Below are positions 1 through 14,439 of a stretch of DNA of 64,000 nucleotides, piece after piece. This DNA is from Archivesica marissinica (Eukaryota > Mollusca > Bivalvia > Venerida > Vesicomyidae). The stretch's first letter is position 1; every line of letters begins with the position of its first letter. The stretch is from positions 43,196,780 through 43,260,779 of the forward strand of contig CM026397.1 of NCBI GenBank assembly GCA_014843695.1, written 5' to 3'. Both the position numbers and the translations under genes were made by a program. The notes beneath the pieces are model-generated. The model ran no database searches. It had not been told where the DNA came from and worked only from the letters and a program-made list of their open reading frames with translations.

Positions 1-432
1 CCTACTTACCAAATGAAACAATTAGAACGTGTCCAAAATCACGCAGCAAGAGTTGTAACCGGTGCTAGTTTTGACCAACCAAGCAATGAGATCCTAAAAA
101 CATTGCACTGGCTTCCTGTTCGTGCCCGCATCATGTACAAAGTGATTGTTACTGTGTTCCGGGCGTTAAATGGTACAGCGCCTGTGTATATCCAAGGACT
201 GTTCCAACCTGCCATTCAGACCGAATATAGGCAAAAACTACGATCATCAACATCTAGTGAAACCAAACTGTATGAACCACCACCAACACGAATAAAACTG
301 GCGGACAAATCTATCGTTACCGTAGGACCGAAATGGTGGAACTCGCTCCCAGACTATCTCAGGGATGTGAAACAGGAATCAGAATTCAAATCAAAACTAA
401 AAACATACTTGTTTCGACGGTTCTTGAACTAG
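1..432 (+). pseudogene. C-terminal fragment of a CR1/L2-like non-LTR retrotransposon reverse transcriptase
   Basis: The frame is open from the window edge to a TAG at 430-432, so the 5' part lies outside the window. The protein shows the conserved region that follows the RT domain in CR1/L2/Jockey-type LINEs: an LERVQNHAARVV block, then LHWLPVRARIMYK, a GTAPVYIQ block, GPKWWNSLP and a terminal FKSKLKTYLF. In the family this is the end of ORF2, downstream of the polymerase palm and thumb. The visible part has no stops or frameshifts, so it may be a young copy, but the catalytic core cannot be seen. A LINE-type 3' UTR and tail follow (433-652). The family assignment is from motif recognition only; CR1 and L2 cannot be separated here. 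Confidence 0.85.
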
Positions 433-652
433 AGTGTATGTATGACTGTGTCGTTGATTCTGTATTCTACAGTGACTTGCTAGGAAATAAATTGATGTGA
501 TTTTTTGTAAATACTCATTTTACACTCTATTTTTATGCATTGATACATAGTAATGTAAAGTTTGGATTGTACAGCGCAACCGAATATTTTATACATTTTT
601 GCGCTTTATAAATGCTTTGTATTTGTATTATTTGTATTTGTATTTGTATTTG
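1..652 (+). mobile_element. 3' end of a CR1/L2-like LINE with hexanucleotide tail
   Basis: The element comprises the RT C-terminus (1-432), a 3' UTR of about 180 bp, and a tail of TATTTG-type hexanucleotide repeats at about 616-652. The stretch GCGCTTTATAAATGC just before the tail matches the usual 3' terminus of CR1/L2-like elements, which end in short tandem repeats rather than poly(A). The 5' part lies outside the window, so the upstream target-site duplication cannot be seen. Confidence 0.8.
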
Positions 653-1009
653 AAACATTTAGGAAATAAATCTAACAATTACAATCTGCAATTAATAACT
701 AATTAATTCGATTCATAACGAGGCCCCCAACTAAAGAACTCCACAACGTAAAACACTATATTTCATTTTGTTGTTCCGTCAGTTTTCTAAATTGATCGGA
801 TCACCATTCTTCAATGAAATAACTCATGTCACGAAAATAACTTGAAATTCCACAATCCAAAACTTCTAGTCCACGGAAAGACTCAGTGTTGGCCATTAAA
901 GCTTCCAATTCCACCAAGTTATGCAATAACAAATGCAAGAGCTAGTCAGTCAATCATTGATCATAAGGTCCACCTCGTATCCAAGGGCAACCAAACACTG
1001 GACAGTTGT
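653..1009. other. Unique AT-rich spacer, no gene recognised
   Basis: This is the sequence between the LINE tail and the start of the 48-bp satellite. A 60-codon frame at 842-1024 runs into the first satellite monomer and has no recognisable feature. I see no RNA gene or promoter. Confidence 0.5.
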
Positions 1010-1020
1010 GAATGCAATGG

Positions 1021-1067
1021 CTAGCAAACATTAAGTAATAATCTCACGACCGGCCATGGATAGCCAA
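1021..1067. repeat. Divergent edge monomer of the 48-bp satellite (first of six)
   Basis: This unit lacks the usual CCAACATTTGGATATAA core. It reads CTAGCAAACATTAAGTAATA followed by a CACGACCGGCC segment. The same divergent unit recurs with its CTAGCA at 4755, 4899, 5714, 5858 and 7701, where it marks higher-order block boundaries. Here it forms the left edge of the array. Confidence 0.85.
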
Positions 1068-1512
1068 CAATCTGTTATAATCTCTTGGACAGCCATGGAT
1101 GCAATGCCTAGCCAACATTTGGATATAATCTCTTGGACAGCCATGGATGCAATGCCTAGCCAATATTTGGATATAATCTCTTGGACAGCCGTGTATACAA
1201 TGCCTAGCCAACATTTGGTTATAATCTCTTGGACAGCCGTGGATGCAATGCCTAGCCAACATTTGGTTATAATCTCTTGGACAGCGGTGGATGCAATGCC
1301 TAGCCAACATTTGGATATAATCTCTTGGACAGCCGTGGATGCAATGCCTAGCCAACATTTGGATATAATGTCTTGGACAGCCGTGTATGCAATGCCTAGC
1401 CAACATTTGGATATACTCTCTTGGACAGCCGTGTATGCAATGCCTAGCCAACATTCGGATATAATCTCTTGGACAGCCGTGTATGCAATGCCTAGCCAAC
1501 ATGTGGATATAA

Positions 1513-1966
1513 TCTCTTGGACAGCCATGGATGCAATGCCTAGAAAACATTTGGATATAATCTCTTGGACAGCCATGGATGCAATGCCTAGAAAACATTT
1601 GGTTATAATATCTTGGACAGCGGTGTATGCAATACCTAGCCAACATTCGGATATAATCTCTTGGACAGCCATGGATGCAATGCCTAGCCAACATTTGGTT
1701 ATAATCTCTTGGACAGTCGTGTAAGCAATGCCTAGCCAACATTTGGATATAATCTCTTGGACAGCCATGGATGCAATGCCTAGAAAACATTTGGATATAA
1801 TCTCTTGGACAGCCATGGATGCAATGCCTAGAAAACATTTGGTTATAATATCTTGGACAGCGGTGTATGCAATACCTAGCCAACATTCGGATATAATCTC
1901 TTGGACAGCCATGGATGCAATGCCTAGCCAACATTTGGTTATAATCTCTTGGACAGTCGTGTAAGC
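1513..1966. repeat. Tandem duplication of a 5-monomer (240-bp) block
   Basis: A run of variant monomers is repeated with an offset of exactly 240 bp (1540 versus 1780 and onward). It has two units with CCTAGAAAACATTTGG, one with CAATACCTAGCC, and one ending in a GTCGTGTAAGC variant. The block is five 48-bp units. Confidence 0.85.
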
Positions 1967-4754
1967 AATGCCTAGTCAACATTTGGATATAATCTCTTGG
2001 ACAGCCATGGATGCAATGCCTAGCCAACATTTGGTTATAATCTCTTGGACAGCGGTGTATGCAATGCCTAGCCAACATTTGGATATAATCTCTTGGACAG
2101 CCATGGAGGCAATGCCTAGTCAACATTTGGTTATAATCTCTTGGACAGCGGTGTATGCAATGCCTAGCCAACATGTGGATATAATCTCTTGGAGAGCCAT
2201 GGATGCAATGCCTAGCCAACATTTGGTTATAATCTCTTGGACAGCCGTGGATGCAATGCCTAGCCAACATTTGGATATAATCTCTTGGACAGCCGTGTAT
2301 GCAATGCCTAGCCAACATGTGGATATAATCTCTTGGAGAGCCATGGATGCAATGCCTAGCCAATATTTGGTTATAATCTCTTGGACAGCCGTGGATGCAA
2401 TGCCTAGCCAACATTTGGTTATAATCTCTTGGACAGCCGTGTATGCAATGCCTAGCCAACATTTGGATATAATCTCTTGGACAGCGGTGTAGGCAATGCC
2501 TAGCCAACATTTGGTTATAATCTCTTGGACAGCCGTGGATGCAATGCCTAGCCAACATTTGGATATAATCTCTTGGACAGCAATGGAGGCAATGCCTAGA
2601 CAACATTTGGATATAATCTCTTGGACAGCCGAGGATGCAATGCCTTGCCAACATTTGGATATAATCTCTTGGACAGCCATGTATGCAATGCCTAGACAAC
2701 ATTTGGATATAATCTCTTGGACAGCCGTGGGTGCAATGCCTAGCCAACATTCGGATATAATCTCTTGGACAGCCGTGGATGCAATGCCTAGCCAACATTC
2801 GGATATACTCTCTTGGACAGCCGTGGATGCAATGCCTAGCCAACATTTGGATATAATCTCTTGGACAGCCGTGTATGCAATGCCTAGCCAACATTTGGAT
2901 ATAATCTCTTGGACAGCCGTGGATGCAATGCCTAGCCAACATTCGGATATAATCTCTTGGACAGCCGTGGATGCAATGCCTAGCCAACATTTGGATATAA
3001 TGTCTTGGACAGCCGTAGATGCAATGCCTAGCCAACATTTGGATATAATCTCTTGGACAGCCGTGGATGCAATGCCTAGCCAACATTTGGATATAATCTC
3101 TTGGACAGCCATGGATGCAATGCCTAGCCAACATTTGGATATAATGTCTTGGACAGCCATGGATGCAATGCCTAGCCAACATTAGGATATAATGTCTTGG
3201 ACAGCCGTGGATGCAATGCCTAGCCAACATTTGGATATAATATCTTGGACAGCCATGGATGCAATGCCTAGAAAACATTTGGTTATAATATCTTGGACAG
3301 TGGTGTATGCAATGCCTAGCCAACATTTGGATATAATCTCTTGGACAGCCATGGATGCAATGCCTAGCCAACATTTGGTTATAATCTCTTGGACAGCGGT
3401 TTATGCAATGCCTAGCCAACATTTGGATATAATCTCTTGGACAGCCATGGAGGCAATGCCTAGTCAACATTTGGTTATAATCTCTTGGACAGCGGTGTAT
3501 GCAATGCCTAGCCAACATGTGGATATAATCTCTTGGAGAGCCATGGATGCAATGCCTAGCCAACATTTGGTTATAATCTCTTGGACAGCCGTGGATGCAA
3601 TGCCTAGCCAACATTTGGATATAATCTCTTGGACAGCCGTGTATGCAATGCCTAGCCAACATTTGGTTATAATCTCTTGGACAGCGGTGTATGCAATGCC
3701 TAGCCAACATTTGGATATACTCTCTTGGACAGCCATGGAGGCAATGCCTAGACAACATTTGGATATAATCTCTTGGACAGCCGTGTATGAAATGCCTAGC
3801 CAACATTTGGATATAATCTCTTGGACAGCGGTGTAGGCAATGCCTAGCCAACATGTGGTTATAATCTCTTGGACAGCCGTGGATGCAATGCCTAGCCAAC
3901 ATTTGGATATAATCTCTTGGACAGCAATGGATGCAATGCCTAGCCAACATTTGGTTATAATCTCTTGGACAGCCGTGGATGCAATGCCTAGCCAACATTT
4001 GGTTATAATCTCTTGGACAGCCGTGGATGCAATGCCTAGCCAACATTTGGTTATAATCTCTTGGACAGCCGTGGATGCAATGCCTAGCCAACATTTGGAT
4101 ATAATCTCTTGGACAGCCATGGATGCAATGCCTAGCCAACATTTGGATATAATCTCTTGGACAGCCGTGGATGCAATGCCTAGCCAACATTTGGTATAAT
4201 CTCTTGGACAGCCGTGGATGCAATGCCTAGCCAACATTTGGATATAATCTCTTGGACAGCCGTGGATGCAATGCCTAGCCAACATTTGGATATAATCTCT
4301 TGGACAGCCGTGGATGCAATGCCTAGCCAACATTTGGTTATAATCTCTTGGACAGCCGTGGATGCAATGCCTAGCCAACATTTGGTTATAATCTCTTGGA
4401 CAGCGGTGGATGCAATGCCTAGCCAACATTTGGATATAATCTCTTGGACAGCCGTGGATGCAATGCCTAGCCAACATTTGGATATAATCTCTTGGACAGC
4501 CGTGTATGCAATGCCTAGCCAACATTTGGATATAATCTCTTAGACAGCCGTGGATGCAATGCCTAGCCAACATTCTGTTATAATCTCTTGGACAGCCGTG
4601 TATGCAATGCCTAGCCAACATTTGGATATAATCTCTTGGACAGCCATGAATGCAATGCCTAGCCAACATTTGGATATAATCTCTTGGACAGCCATGGATG
4701 CAATGCCTAGCCAACATTTGGATATAATCTCTTGGACAGCCGTGGATGCATTGG

Positions 4755-5857
4755 CTAGCAAACATTAAGTAATAATCTCAAGACCGGCCATGGATGCAAT
4801 GCCTAGCCAACATTTGGATATAATCTCTTGGACAGTCATGGATGCAATGCCTAGCCAACATTTGGATATAATCTCTTGGACAGCCGTGGATGCATTGGCT
4901 AGCAAACATTAAGTAATAATCTCACGACCGGCCATGGATGCAATGGCTAGACAACATTTGGTTATAATCTCTTGGACAGCCATGGATGCAATGCCTAGCC
5001 AACATTTGGATATAATCTCTTGGACAGCCGTGGATGCAATGCCTAGCCAACATGTGGATATAATCTCTTGGACAGCGGTGTATGCAATGGCTAGACAACA
5101 TTTGGTTATAATCTCTTTGACAGCCGTGGATGCAATGCCTAGACAACATTTGGTTATAATCTCTTGGACAGCCGCGGATGCAATGCCTAGCCAACATTTG
5201 GATATAATCTCTTGGACAGCGGTGTATGCAATGCCTAGCCACCATTTGGATATAATCTCTTGGACAGCCGTGGATGCAATGCTAGCCAACATTTGGATAT
5301 AATCTCTTGGACAGCCATGGATGCAATGCCTAGCCAACATTTGGATATAATCTCTTGCACAGTCATGGATGCAATGCCTAGCCAACATTTGGATATAATC
5401 TCTTGGACAGCCGTGTATGCAATGCCTAGCCAACATTTGGATATAATCTCTTGGACAGCGGTGTATGCAATGCCTAGCCAACATTTGGATATAATCTCTT
5501 GGACAGCCGTGTATGCAATGCCTAGCCAACATTTGGTTATAATCTCTTGGACAGCCGTGTATGCAATGCCTAGCCAACATTTGGATATAATCTCTTGGAC
5601 AGCCATGGATGCAATGCCTAGCCAACATTTGGATATAATCTCTTGGACAGCCATGGATGCAATGCCTAGCCAACATTTGGATATAATCTCTTGGACAGCC
5701 GTGGATGCATTGGCTAGCAAACATTAAGTAATAATCTCACGACCGGCCATGGATGCAATGCCTAGCCAACATTTGGATATAATCTCTTGGACAGTCATGG
5801 ATGCAATGCCTAGCCAACATTTGGATATAATCTCTTGGACAGCCGTGGATGCATTGG
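4755..5857. repeat. Higher-order repeat of 959 bp in the 48-bp satellite
   Basis: The divergent CTAGCAAACATTAAG monomer occurs in two pairs, at 4755/4899 and 5714/5858. Spacing within each pair is 144 bp (three units). Spacing between pairs is 959 bp for both members, which is 20 units minus one base. This shows a duplication of a block about 20 monomers long rather than independent mutation. Confidence 0.85.
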
Positions 5858-8800
5858 CTAGCAAACATTAAGTAATAATCTCACGACCGGCCATGGATGC
5901 AATGGCTAGACAACATTTGGTTATAATCTCTTGGACAGCCATGGATGCAATGCCTAGCCAACATTTGGATATAATCTCTTGGACAGCCGTGGATGCAATG
6001 CCTAGCCAACATTTGGATATAATCTCTTGGACAGCGGTGTATGCAATGCCTAGACAACATTTGGTTATAATCTCTTGGACAGCCGTGGATGCAATGCCTA
6101 GCCAATATTTGGATATAACCTATTGGACAGCGGTGTATGCAATGCCTAGCCAACATTTGGATATAATCTCTTGGACAGCGGTGTATGCAATGCCTAGGCA
6201 ACATATGGTTATAATCTCTTGGACAGCCGCGGATGCAATGCCTAGCCAACATTTGGATATAATCTCTTGGACAGCCATGTATGCAATGCCATGCCACCAT
6301 TTGGATATAATCTCTTGGACAGCCGTGGATGCAATGCCTAGCCAACATTTGGATATAATCTCTTGGACAGCCATGGATGCAATGCCTAGCCAACATTTGT
6401 ATATAATCTCTTGCACAGTCATGGATGCAATGCCTAGCCAACATTTGGATATAATCTCTTGGACAGCCAACATTTGGATATAATCTCTTGGAAAGCCGTG
6501 GATGCAATGCCTATCCAACATGTGGATATAATCTCTTGGACAGCCGTGGATGCAATGCCTAGCCAACATTTGGATATAATCTCTTGGACAGCCAACATTT
6601 GGATATAATCTCTTGGACAGCCAACATTTGGATATAATCTCTTGGACAGCCGTGGATGCAATGCCTATCCAACATGTGGATATAATCTCTTGGACAGCCG
6701 TGGATGCAATGCCTATCCAACATTTGGATATAATCTCTTGGACAGCCGTGTATGCAATGCCTAGCCAACATTTGGATATAATCTCTTGGACAGCCATGGA
6801 TGCAATGCCTAGCCAACATTTGGATATACTCTCTTGGACAGCCATGGATGCAATGCCTAGCCAACATTTGGATATAATCTCTTGGACAGCGGTGTATGCA
6901 ATGCCTAGCCAACATTTGATATAATCTCTTGGACAGCGGTGTATGCAATGCCTAGCCACCATTTGGATATAATCTCTTGGACAGCCATGGATGCAATGCC
7001 TAGCCAACATTTGGATATAATCTCTTGGACAGCCATGGATGCAATGCCTAGCCAACATTTGGATATAATCTCTTGCACAGTCATGGATGCAATGCCTAGC
7101 CAACATTTGGATATAATCTCTTGGACAGCCAACATTTGGATATAATCTCTTGGAGAGCCGTGGATGCAATGCCTATCCAACATGTGGATATAATCTCTTG
7201 GACAGCGGTATATGCAATGCCTAGCCAACATTTGGATATAATCTCTTGGACAGCGGTGTATGCAATGCCTAGCCAACATTTGGATATAATCTCTTGGACA
7301 GCCGTGGATGCAATGCCTAGACAACATTTGGATATAATCTCTTGGACAGCGGTGTATGCAATGCCTAGCCAATATTTGGATATAATCTCTTGGACAGCCG
7401 TGTATGCAATGCCTAGCCAACATTTGGATATAATCTCTTGGACAGCCGTGGATGCAATGCCTAGCCAACATTTGGAGATAATCTCTTGGACAGCCGTGTA
7501 TGCAATGCCTAGCCAACATTTGGATATAATCTCTTGGACAGCCATGGATGCAATGCCTAGCCAACATTTGGATATAATCTCTTGGACAGCCGTGGATGCA
7601 ATGCCTAGCCAACATTTGGATATAATCTCTTGGACAGTCATGGATGCAATGCCTAGCCAACATTTGGATATAATCTCTTGGACAGCCGTGGATGCATTGG
7701 CTAGCAAACTTTAAGTAATAATCACACGACCGGCCATGGATGCAATGGCTAGACAACATTTGGTTATAATCTCTTGGACAGCCATGGATGCAATGCCTAG
7801 CCAACATTTGGATATAATCTCTTGGACAGCCGTGGATGCAATGCCTAGCCAACATTTGGATATAATCTCTTGGACAGCCGTGGATGCAATGCCTAGCCAA
7901 CATTTGGATATAATCTCTTGGACAGCCGTGTATGCAATGCCTAGACAACATTTGGTATAATCTCTTGGACAGCCGTGGATGCAATGCCTAGCCAACATTT
8001 GGATATAATCTCTTGGACAGCGGTGTATGCAATGCCTAGCCAACATTTGGATATAATCTCTTGGACAGCGGTGTATGCAATGCCTAGCCAACATTTGGTT
8101 ATAATCTCTTGGACAGCCGTGGATGCAATGCCTAGCCAACATTTGGATATAATCTCTTGGACAGCCATGGATGCAATGCCTAGCCAACATTTGGATATAA
8201 TCTCTTGCACAGTCATGGATGCAATGCCTAGCCAACATTTGGATATAATCTCTTGGACAGCCAACATTTGGATATAATCTCTTGGACAGCATGTATGCAA
8301 TGCCTAGCCAACATTTGGATATAATCTCTTGGACAGCGGTGTATGCAATGCCTAGCCAACATTTGGATATAATCTCTTGGACAGCCGTGGATGCAATGCC
8401 TAGCCATGATTTGGTTATAATCTCTTGGACAGCGGTGGATGCAATGCCTAGCCAACATTTGGATATAATCTCTTGGACAGCCGTGGATGCAATGCCTAGC
8501 CAACTTTGGAATAATCTCTTGGACAGCCGTGGATGCAATGCCTAGCCAACATTTGGTTATAATCTCTTGGACAGCCGTGGATGCAATGCCTAGCCAACAT
8601 TTGGATATAATCTCTTGGACAGCCGTGGATGCAATGCCTAGCCAACATTTGGATATAATCTCTTGGACAGCCGTGTATGCAATGCCTAGCCAACATTTGG
8701 TTATAATCTCTTGGACAGCCGTGGATGCAATGCCTAGCCAACATTTGGATATAACTCTTGGACAGCGGTGTATGCAATGCCTAGCCAACATTTGGATATA

Positions 8801-10969
8801 ATCTCTTGGACAGCCGTGGATGCAATGCCTAGCCAACATTTGGTTATAATCTCTTGGACAGCCGCGGATGCAATGCCTAGCCAACATTTGGATATAATCT
8901 CTTGGACAGCCATGTATGCAATGCCTAGCCACCATTTGGATATAATCTCTTGGACAGCCGTGGATGCAATGCCTAGCCAACATTTGGATATAATCTCTTG
9001 GACAGCCATGGATGCAATGCCTAGCCAACATTTGGATATAATCTCTTGCACAGTCATGGATGCAATGCCTAGCCAACATTTGGATATAATCTCTTGGACA
9101 GCCAACATTTGGATATAATCTCTTGGACAGCCGTGGATGCAATGCCTAGCCAACATTTGGATATAATCTCTTGGACAGCCGTGGATGCAATGCCTAGCCA
9201 ACATTTGGATATAATCTCTTGGACAGCCATGGATATAATCTCTAGCCAACATTTGGATATAATCTCTTGGACAGCCGTGGATGCAATGCCTAGCCAACAT
9301 TTGGATATAATCTCTTGGACAGCCGTGGATGCAATGCCTAGCCAACATTTGGATATAATCTCTTGGACAGCCGTGTATGCAATGCCTAGCCAACATTTGG
9401 ATATAATCTCTTGGACAGCCATGGATGCAATGCCTAGCCAACATTTGGATATTCTCTTGGACAGCCATGGATGCAATGCCTAGCCAACATTTGGATATAA
9501 TCTCTTGGACAGCCGTGTATGCAATGCCTAGCCAACATTTGGATATAATCTCTTGGACAGCGGTGTATGCAATGCCTAGCCACCATTTGGATATAATCTC
9601 TTGGACAGCCGTGGATGCAATGCCTAGCCAACATTTGGATATAATCTCTTGGACAGCCATGGATGCAATGCCTAGCCAACATTTGGATATAATCTCTTGC
9701 ACAGTCATGGATGCAATGCCTAGCCAACATTTGGATATAATCTCTTGGACAGCCAACATTTGGATATAATCTCTTGGACAGCCGTGGATGCAATGCCTAT
9801 CCAACATGTGGATATAATCTCTTGGACAGCGGTGTATGCAATGCCTAGCCAACATTTGGATATAATCTCTTGGACAGCCGTGTATGCAATGCCTAGCCAA
9901 CATTTGGATATAATCTCTTGGACAGCCGTGGATGCAATGCCTAGCCAACATTTGGATATAATCTCTTGGACAGCCGTGGATGCAATGCCTAGCCAACATT
10001 TGGATATAATCTCTTGGACAGCCTGGATGCAATGCCTAGCCAACATTTGGATATAATCTCTTGGACAGCGGTGTATGCAATGCCTAGCCAACATTTGATA
10101 TAATCTCTTGGACAGCGGTGTATGCAATGCCTAGCCAACATTTGGATATAATCTCTTGGACAGCCGTGGATGCAATGCCTAGCCAACATTTGGATATAAT
10201 CTCTTGGACAGCCATGGATGCAATGCCTAGCCAACATTTGGATATAATCTCTTGGACAGCCATGGATGCAATGCCTAGCCAACATTTGGATATAATCTCT
10301 TGGACAGCCGTGGATGCAATGCCTAGCCAACATTTGGATATAATCTCTTGGACAGCCGTGGATGCAATGCCTAGCCAACATTTGGATATAATCTCTTGGA
10401 CAGCCGTGGATGCAATGCCTAGCCAACATTTGGATATAATCTCTTGGACAGCCGTGGATGCAATGCCTAGCCAACATTTGGATATAATCTCTTGGACAGC
10501 CGTGGATGCAATGCCTAGCCAACATTTGGATATAATCTCTTGGACAGCCGTGGATGCAATGCCTAGCCAACATTTGGATATAATCTCTTGGACAGCTGTA
10601 TGCAATGCCTAGACAACATTTGGTTATAATCTCTTGGACAGCCGTGGATGCAATGCCTAGCCAACATTTGGATATAATCTCTTGGACAGCCGTGGATGCA
10701 ATGCCTAGCCAACATTTGGATATAATCTCTTGGACAGCGGTGTATGCAATGCCTAGACAACATTTGGTTATAATCTCTTGGACAGCCGCGGATGCAATGC
10801 CTAGCCAACATTTGGATATAATCTCTTGGACAGCCATGGATGCAATGCCTAGCCAACATTTGGATATAATCTCTTGGACAGCCATGGATGCAATGCCTAG
10901 CCAACATTTGGATATAATCTCTTGGACAGCGGTGTATGCAATGCCTAGCCAACATTTGGTTATAATCTC

Positions 10970-13900
10970 TTGGACAGCCGCGGATGCAATGTCTAGCCAC
11001 CATTTGGATATAATCTTTTGGACAGCCATGGATGCAATGCCTAGCCAACATTTGGATATAATCTCTTGCACAGTCATGGATGCAATGCCTAGCCAACATT
11101 TGGATATAATCTCTTGGACAGCCAACATTTGGATATAATCTCTTGGACAGCAGTGTATGCAATGCCTAGCCAACATTTGGATATAATCTCTTGGACAGCG
11201 GTGTATGCAATGCCTAGCCAACATTTGGATATAATCTCTTGGACAGCCGTGGATGCAATGCCTAGCCATGATTTGGTTATAATCTCTTGGACAGCGGTGG
11301 ATGCAATGCCTAGCCAACATTTGGATATAATCTCTTGGACAGCCGTGGATGCAATGCCTAGCCAACATTCTGTTATAATCTCTTGGACAGCCGTGGATGC
11401 AATGCCTAGCCAACATTTGGATATAATGTCTTGGACAGCCGTAGATGCAATGCCTAGCCAACATTTGGATATAATCTCTTGGACAGCCGTGTATGCAATG
11501 CCTAGCCAACATTTGGATAAAATCTCTTAGACAGCCGTGGATGCAATGCCTAGTCAACATTCTGTTATAATCTCTTGGACAGCCGTGTATGCAATGCCTA
11601 GCCAACATTTGGATATATTCTCTTGGACAGCCATGGATGCAATGCCTAGCCAACATTTGGATATAATCTCTTGGACAGCCATGGATGCAATGCCTAGCCA
11701 ACATTTGGATATAATCTCTTGGACAGCCATGTATGCAATGCCTAGCCACCATTTGGATATAATCTCTTGGACAGCCGTGGATGCAATGCCTAGCCAACAT
11801 TTGGATATAATCTCTTGGACAGCCATGGATGCAATGCCTAGCCAACATTTGGATATAATCTCTTGCACAGTCATGGATGCAATGCCTAGCCAACATTTGG
11901 ATATAATCTCTTGGACAGCCAACATTTGGATATAATCTCTTGGACAGCCGTGGATGCAATGCCTATCCAACATGTGGATATAATCTCTTGGACAGCCGTG
12001 TATGCAATGCCTAGCCAACATTTGGATATAATCTCTCGGACAGCCGTGTATGCAATGCCTAGCCAACATTTGGATATAATCTCTTGGATAGCCGTGGATG
12101 CAATGCCTAGCCAACATTTGGAGATAATCTCTTGGACAGCCGTGGATGCAATGCCTAGCCAACATTTGGATATACTCACTTGGACAGCCATGGATGCAAT
12201 GCCTAGCCAACATTTGGATATAATCTCTTGGACCGCGGTGTATGCAATGCCTAGCCAACATTTGATATAATCTCTTGGACAACGGTGTATGCAATGCCTA
12301 GCCACCATTTGGATATAATCTCTTGGACAGCCGTGGATGCAATGCCTAGCCAACATGTGGATATAATCTCTTGGACAGCCATGGATGCAATGCCTAGCCA
12401 ACATTTGGATATAATCTCTTGCACAGTCATGGATGCAATGCCTAGCCAACATTTGGATATAATCTCTTGGACAGCCGTGTATGCAATGCCTAGCCATCAT
12501 TTGGATATAATCTCTTGGACAGCGGTGGATGCAATGCCTAGCCAACATTTGGATATAATCTCTTGGACAGCCGTGGATGCAATGCCTAGCCAACATTCTG
12601 TTATAATCTCTTGGACAGCCGTGGATGCAATGCCTAGCCAACATTTGGATATAATGTCTTGGACAGCCGTAGATGCAATGCCTAGCCAACATTTGGATAT
12701 AATCTCTTGGTCAGCCGTGTATGCAATGCCTAGCCAACATTTGGATATAATCTCTTGTACAGCGTTGTATGCAATGCCTAGACAACATTTGGTTATAATC
12801 TCTTGGACAGCTGTGGATGCAATGCCTAGCCAACATTTGGATATAATCTCTTGGACAGCGGTGTATGCAATGCCTAGCCAACATTTGGATATAATCTCTT
12901 GGACAGCGGTGTATGCAATGCCTAGACAACATTTGGTTATAATCTCTTGGACAGCCGCGGATGCAATGTCTAGCCACCATTTGGATATAATCTTTTGGAC
13001 AGCCATGGATGCAATGCCTAGCCAACATTTGGATATAATCTCTTGCACAGTCATGGATGCAATGCCTAGCCAACATTTGGATATAATCTCTTGGACAGCG
13101 GTGTATGCAATGCCTAGACAACATTTGGTTATAATCTCTTGGACAGCCGCGGATGCAATGTCTAGCCACCATTTGGATATAATCTTTTGGACAGCCATGG
13201 ATGCAATGCCTAGCCAACATTTGGATATAATCTCTTGCACAGTCATGGATGCAATGCCTAGCCAACATTTGGATATAATCTCTTGGACAGCCAACATTTG
13301 GATATAATCTCTTGGACAGCAGTGTATGCAATGCCTAGCCAACATTTGGATATAATCTCTTGGACAGCGGTGTATGCAATGCCTAGCCAACATTTGGATA
13401 TAATCTCTTGGACAGCCGTGGATGCAATGCCTAGCCATGATTTGGTTATAATCTCTTGGACAGCGGTGGATGCAATGCCTAGCCAACATTTGGATATAAT
13501 CTCTTGGACAGCCGTGGATGCAATGCCTAGCCAACATTCTGTTATAATCTCTTGGACAGCCGTGGATGCAATGCCTAGCCAACATTTGGATATAATGTCT
13601 TGGACAGCCGTAGATGCAATGCCTAGCCAACATTTGGATATAATCTCTTGGACAGCCGTGTATGCAATGCCTAGCCAACATTTGGATAAAATCTCTTAGA
13701 CAGCCGTGGATGCAATGCCTAGTCAACATTCTGTTATAATCTCTTGGACAGCCGTGTATGCAATGCCTAGCCAACATTTGGATATATTCTCTTGGACAGC
13801 CATGGATGCAATGCCTAGCCAACATTTGGATATAATCTCTTGGACAGCCATGGATGCAATGCCTAGCCAACATTTGGATATAATCTCTTGGACAGCCATG

Positions 13901-14439
13901 TATGCAATGCCTAGCCACCATTTGGATATAATCTCTTGGACAGCCGTGGATGCAATGCCTAGCCAACATTTGGATATAATCTCTTGGACAGCCATGGATG
14001 CAATGCCTAGCCAACATTTGGATATAATCTCTTGCACAGTCATGGATGCAATGCCTAGCCAACATTTGGATATAATCTCTTGGACAGCCAACATTTGGAT
14101 ATAATCTCTTGGACAGCCGTGGATGCAATGCCTATCCAACATGTGGATATAATCTCTTGGACAGCCGTGTATGCAATGCCTAGCCAACATTTGGATATAA
14201 TCTCTCGGACAGCCGTGTATGCAATGCCTAGCCAACATTTGGATATAATCTCTTGGATAGCCGTGGATGCAATGCCTAGCCAACATTTGGAGATAATCTC
14301 TTGGACAGCCGTGGATGCAATGCCTAGCCAACATTTGGATATAATCACTTGGACAGCCATGGATGCAATGCCTAGCCAACATTTGGATATAATCTCTTGG
14401 ACAGCGGTGTATGCAATGCCTAGCCAACATTTGATATAA
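10970..14439. repeat. Two copies of a 1.3-kb higher-order block (offset 2169 bp)
   Basis: Blocks of about 1.3 kb at about 10970-12270 and 13139-14439 share a long ordered list of rare variants at a constant offset of 2169 bp. The list includes AGCCATGATTTGG, GCCGTAGATGC, a TTGGATAAAATCTCTTAG stop variant, CTCTCGGACAGCC, TTGGATAGCC and a monomer with TTTGATATAA. The encoded 138-residue strings at 11114-11530 and 13283-13699 are identical. A third partial match, 16365-16710 to 12285-12630, lies at an offset of 4080 bp (exactly 85 units) and is cut by the gap. Confidence 0.85.

Noticed and set aside
1044..4223. 1059-codon reverse frame with a 16-residue repeat as a giant repeat protein
   Set aside because: The frame is open because the unit is 48 bp. 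At least three frames are open at once, it ends wherever an indel occurs, and variants are mostly replacement changes in every frame.
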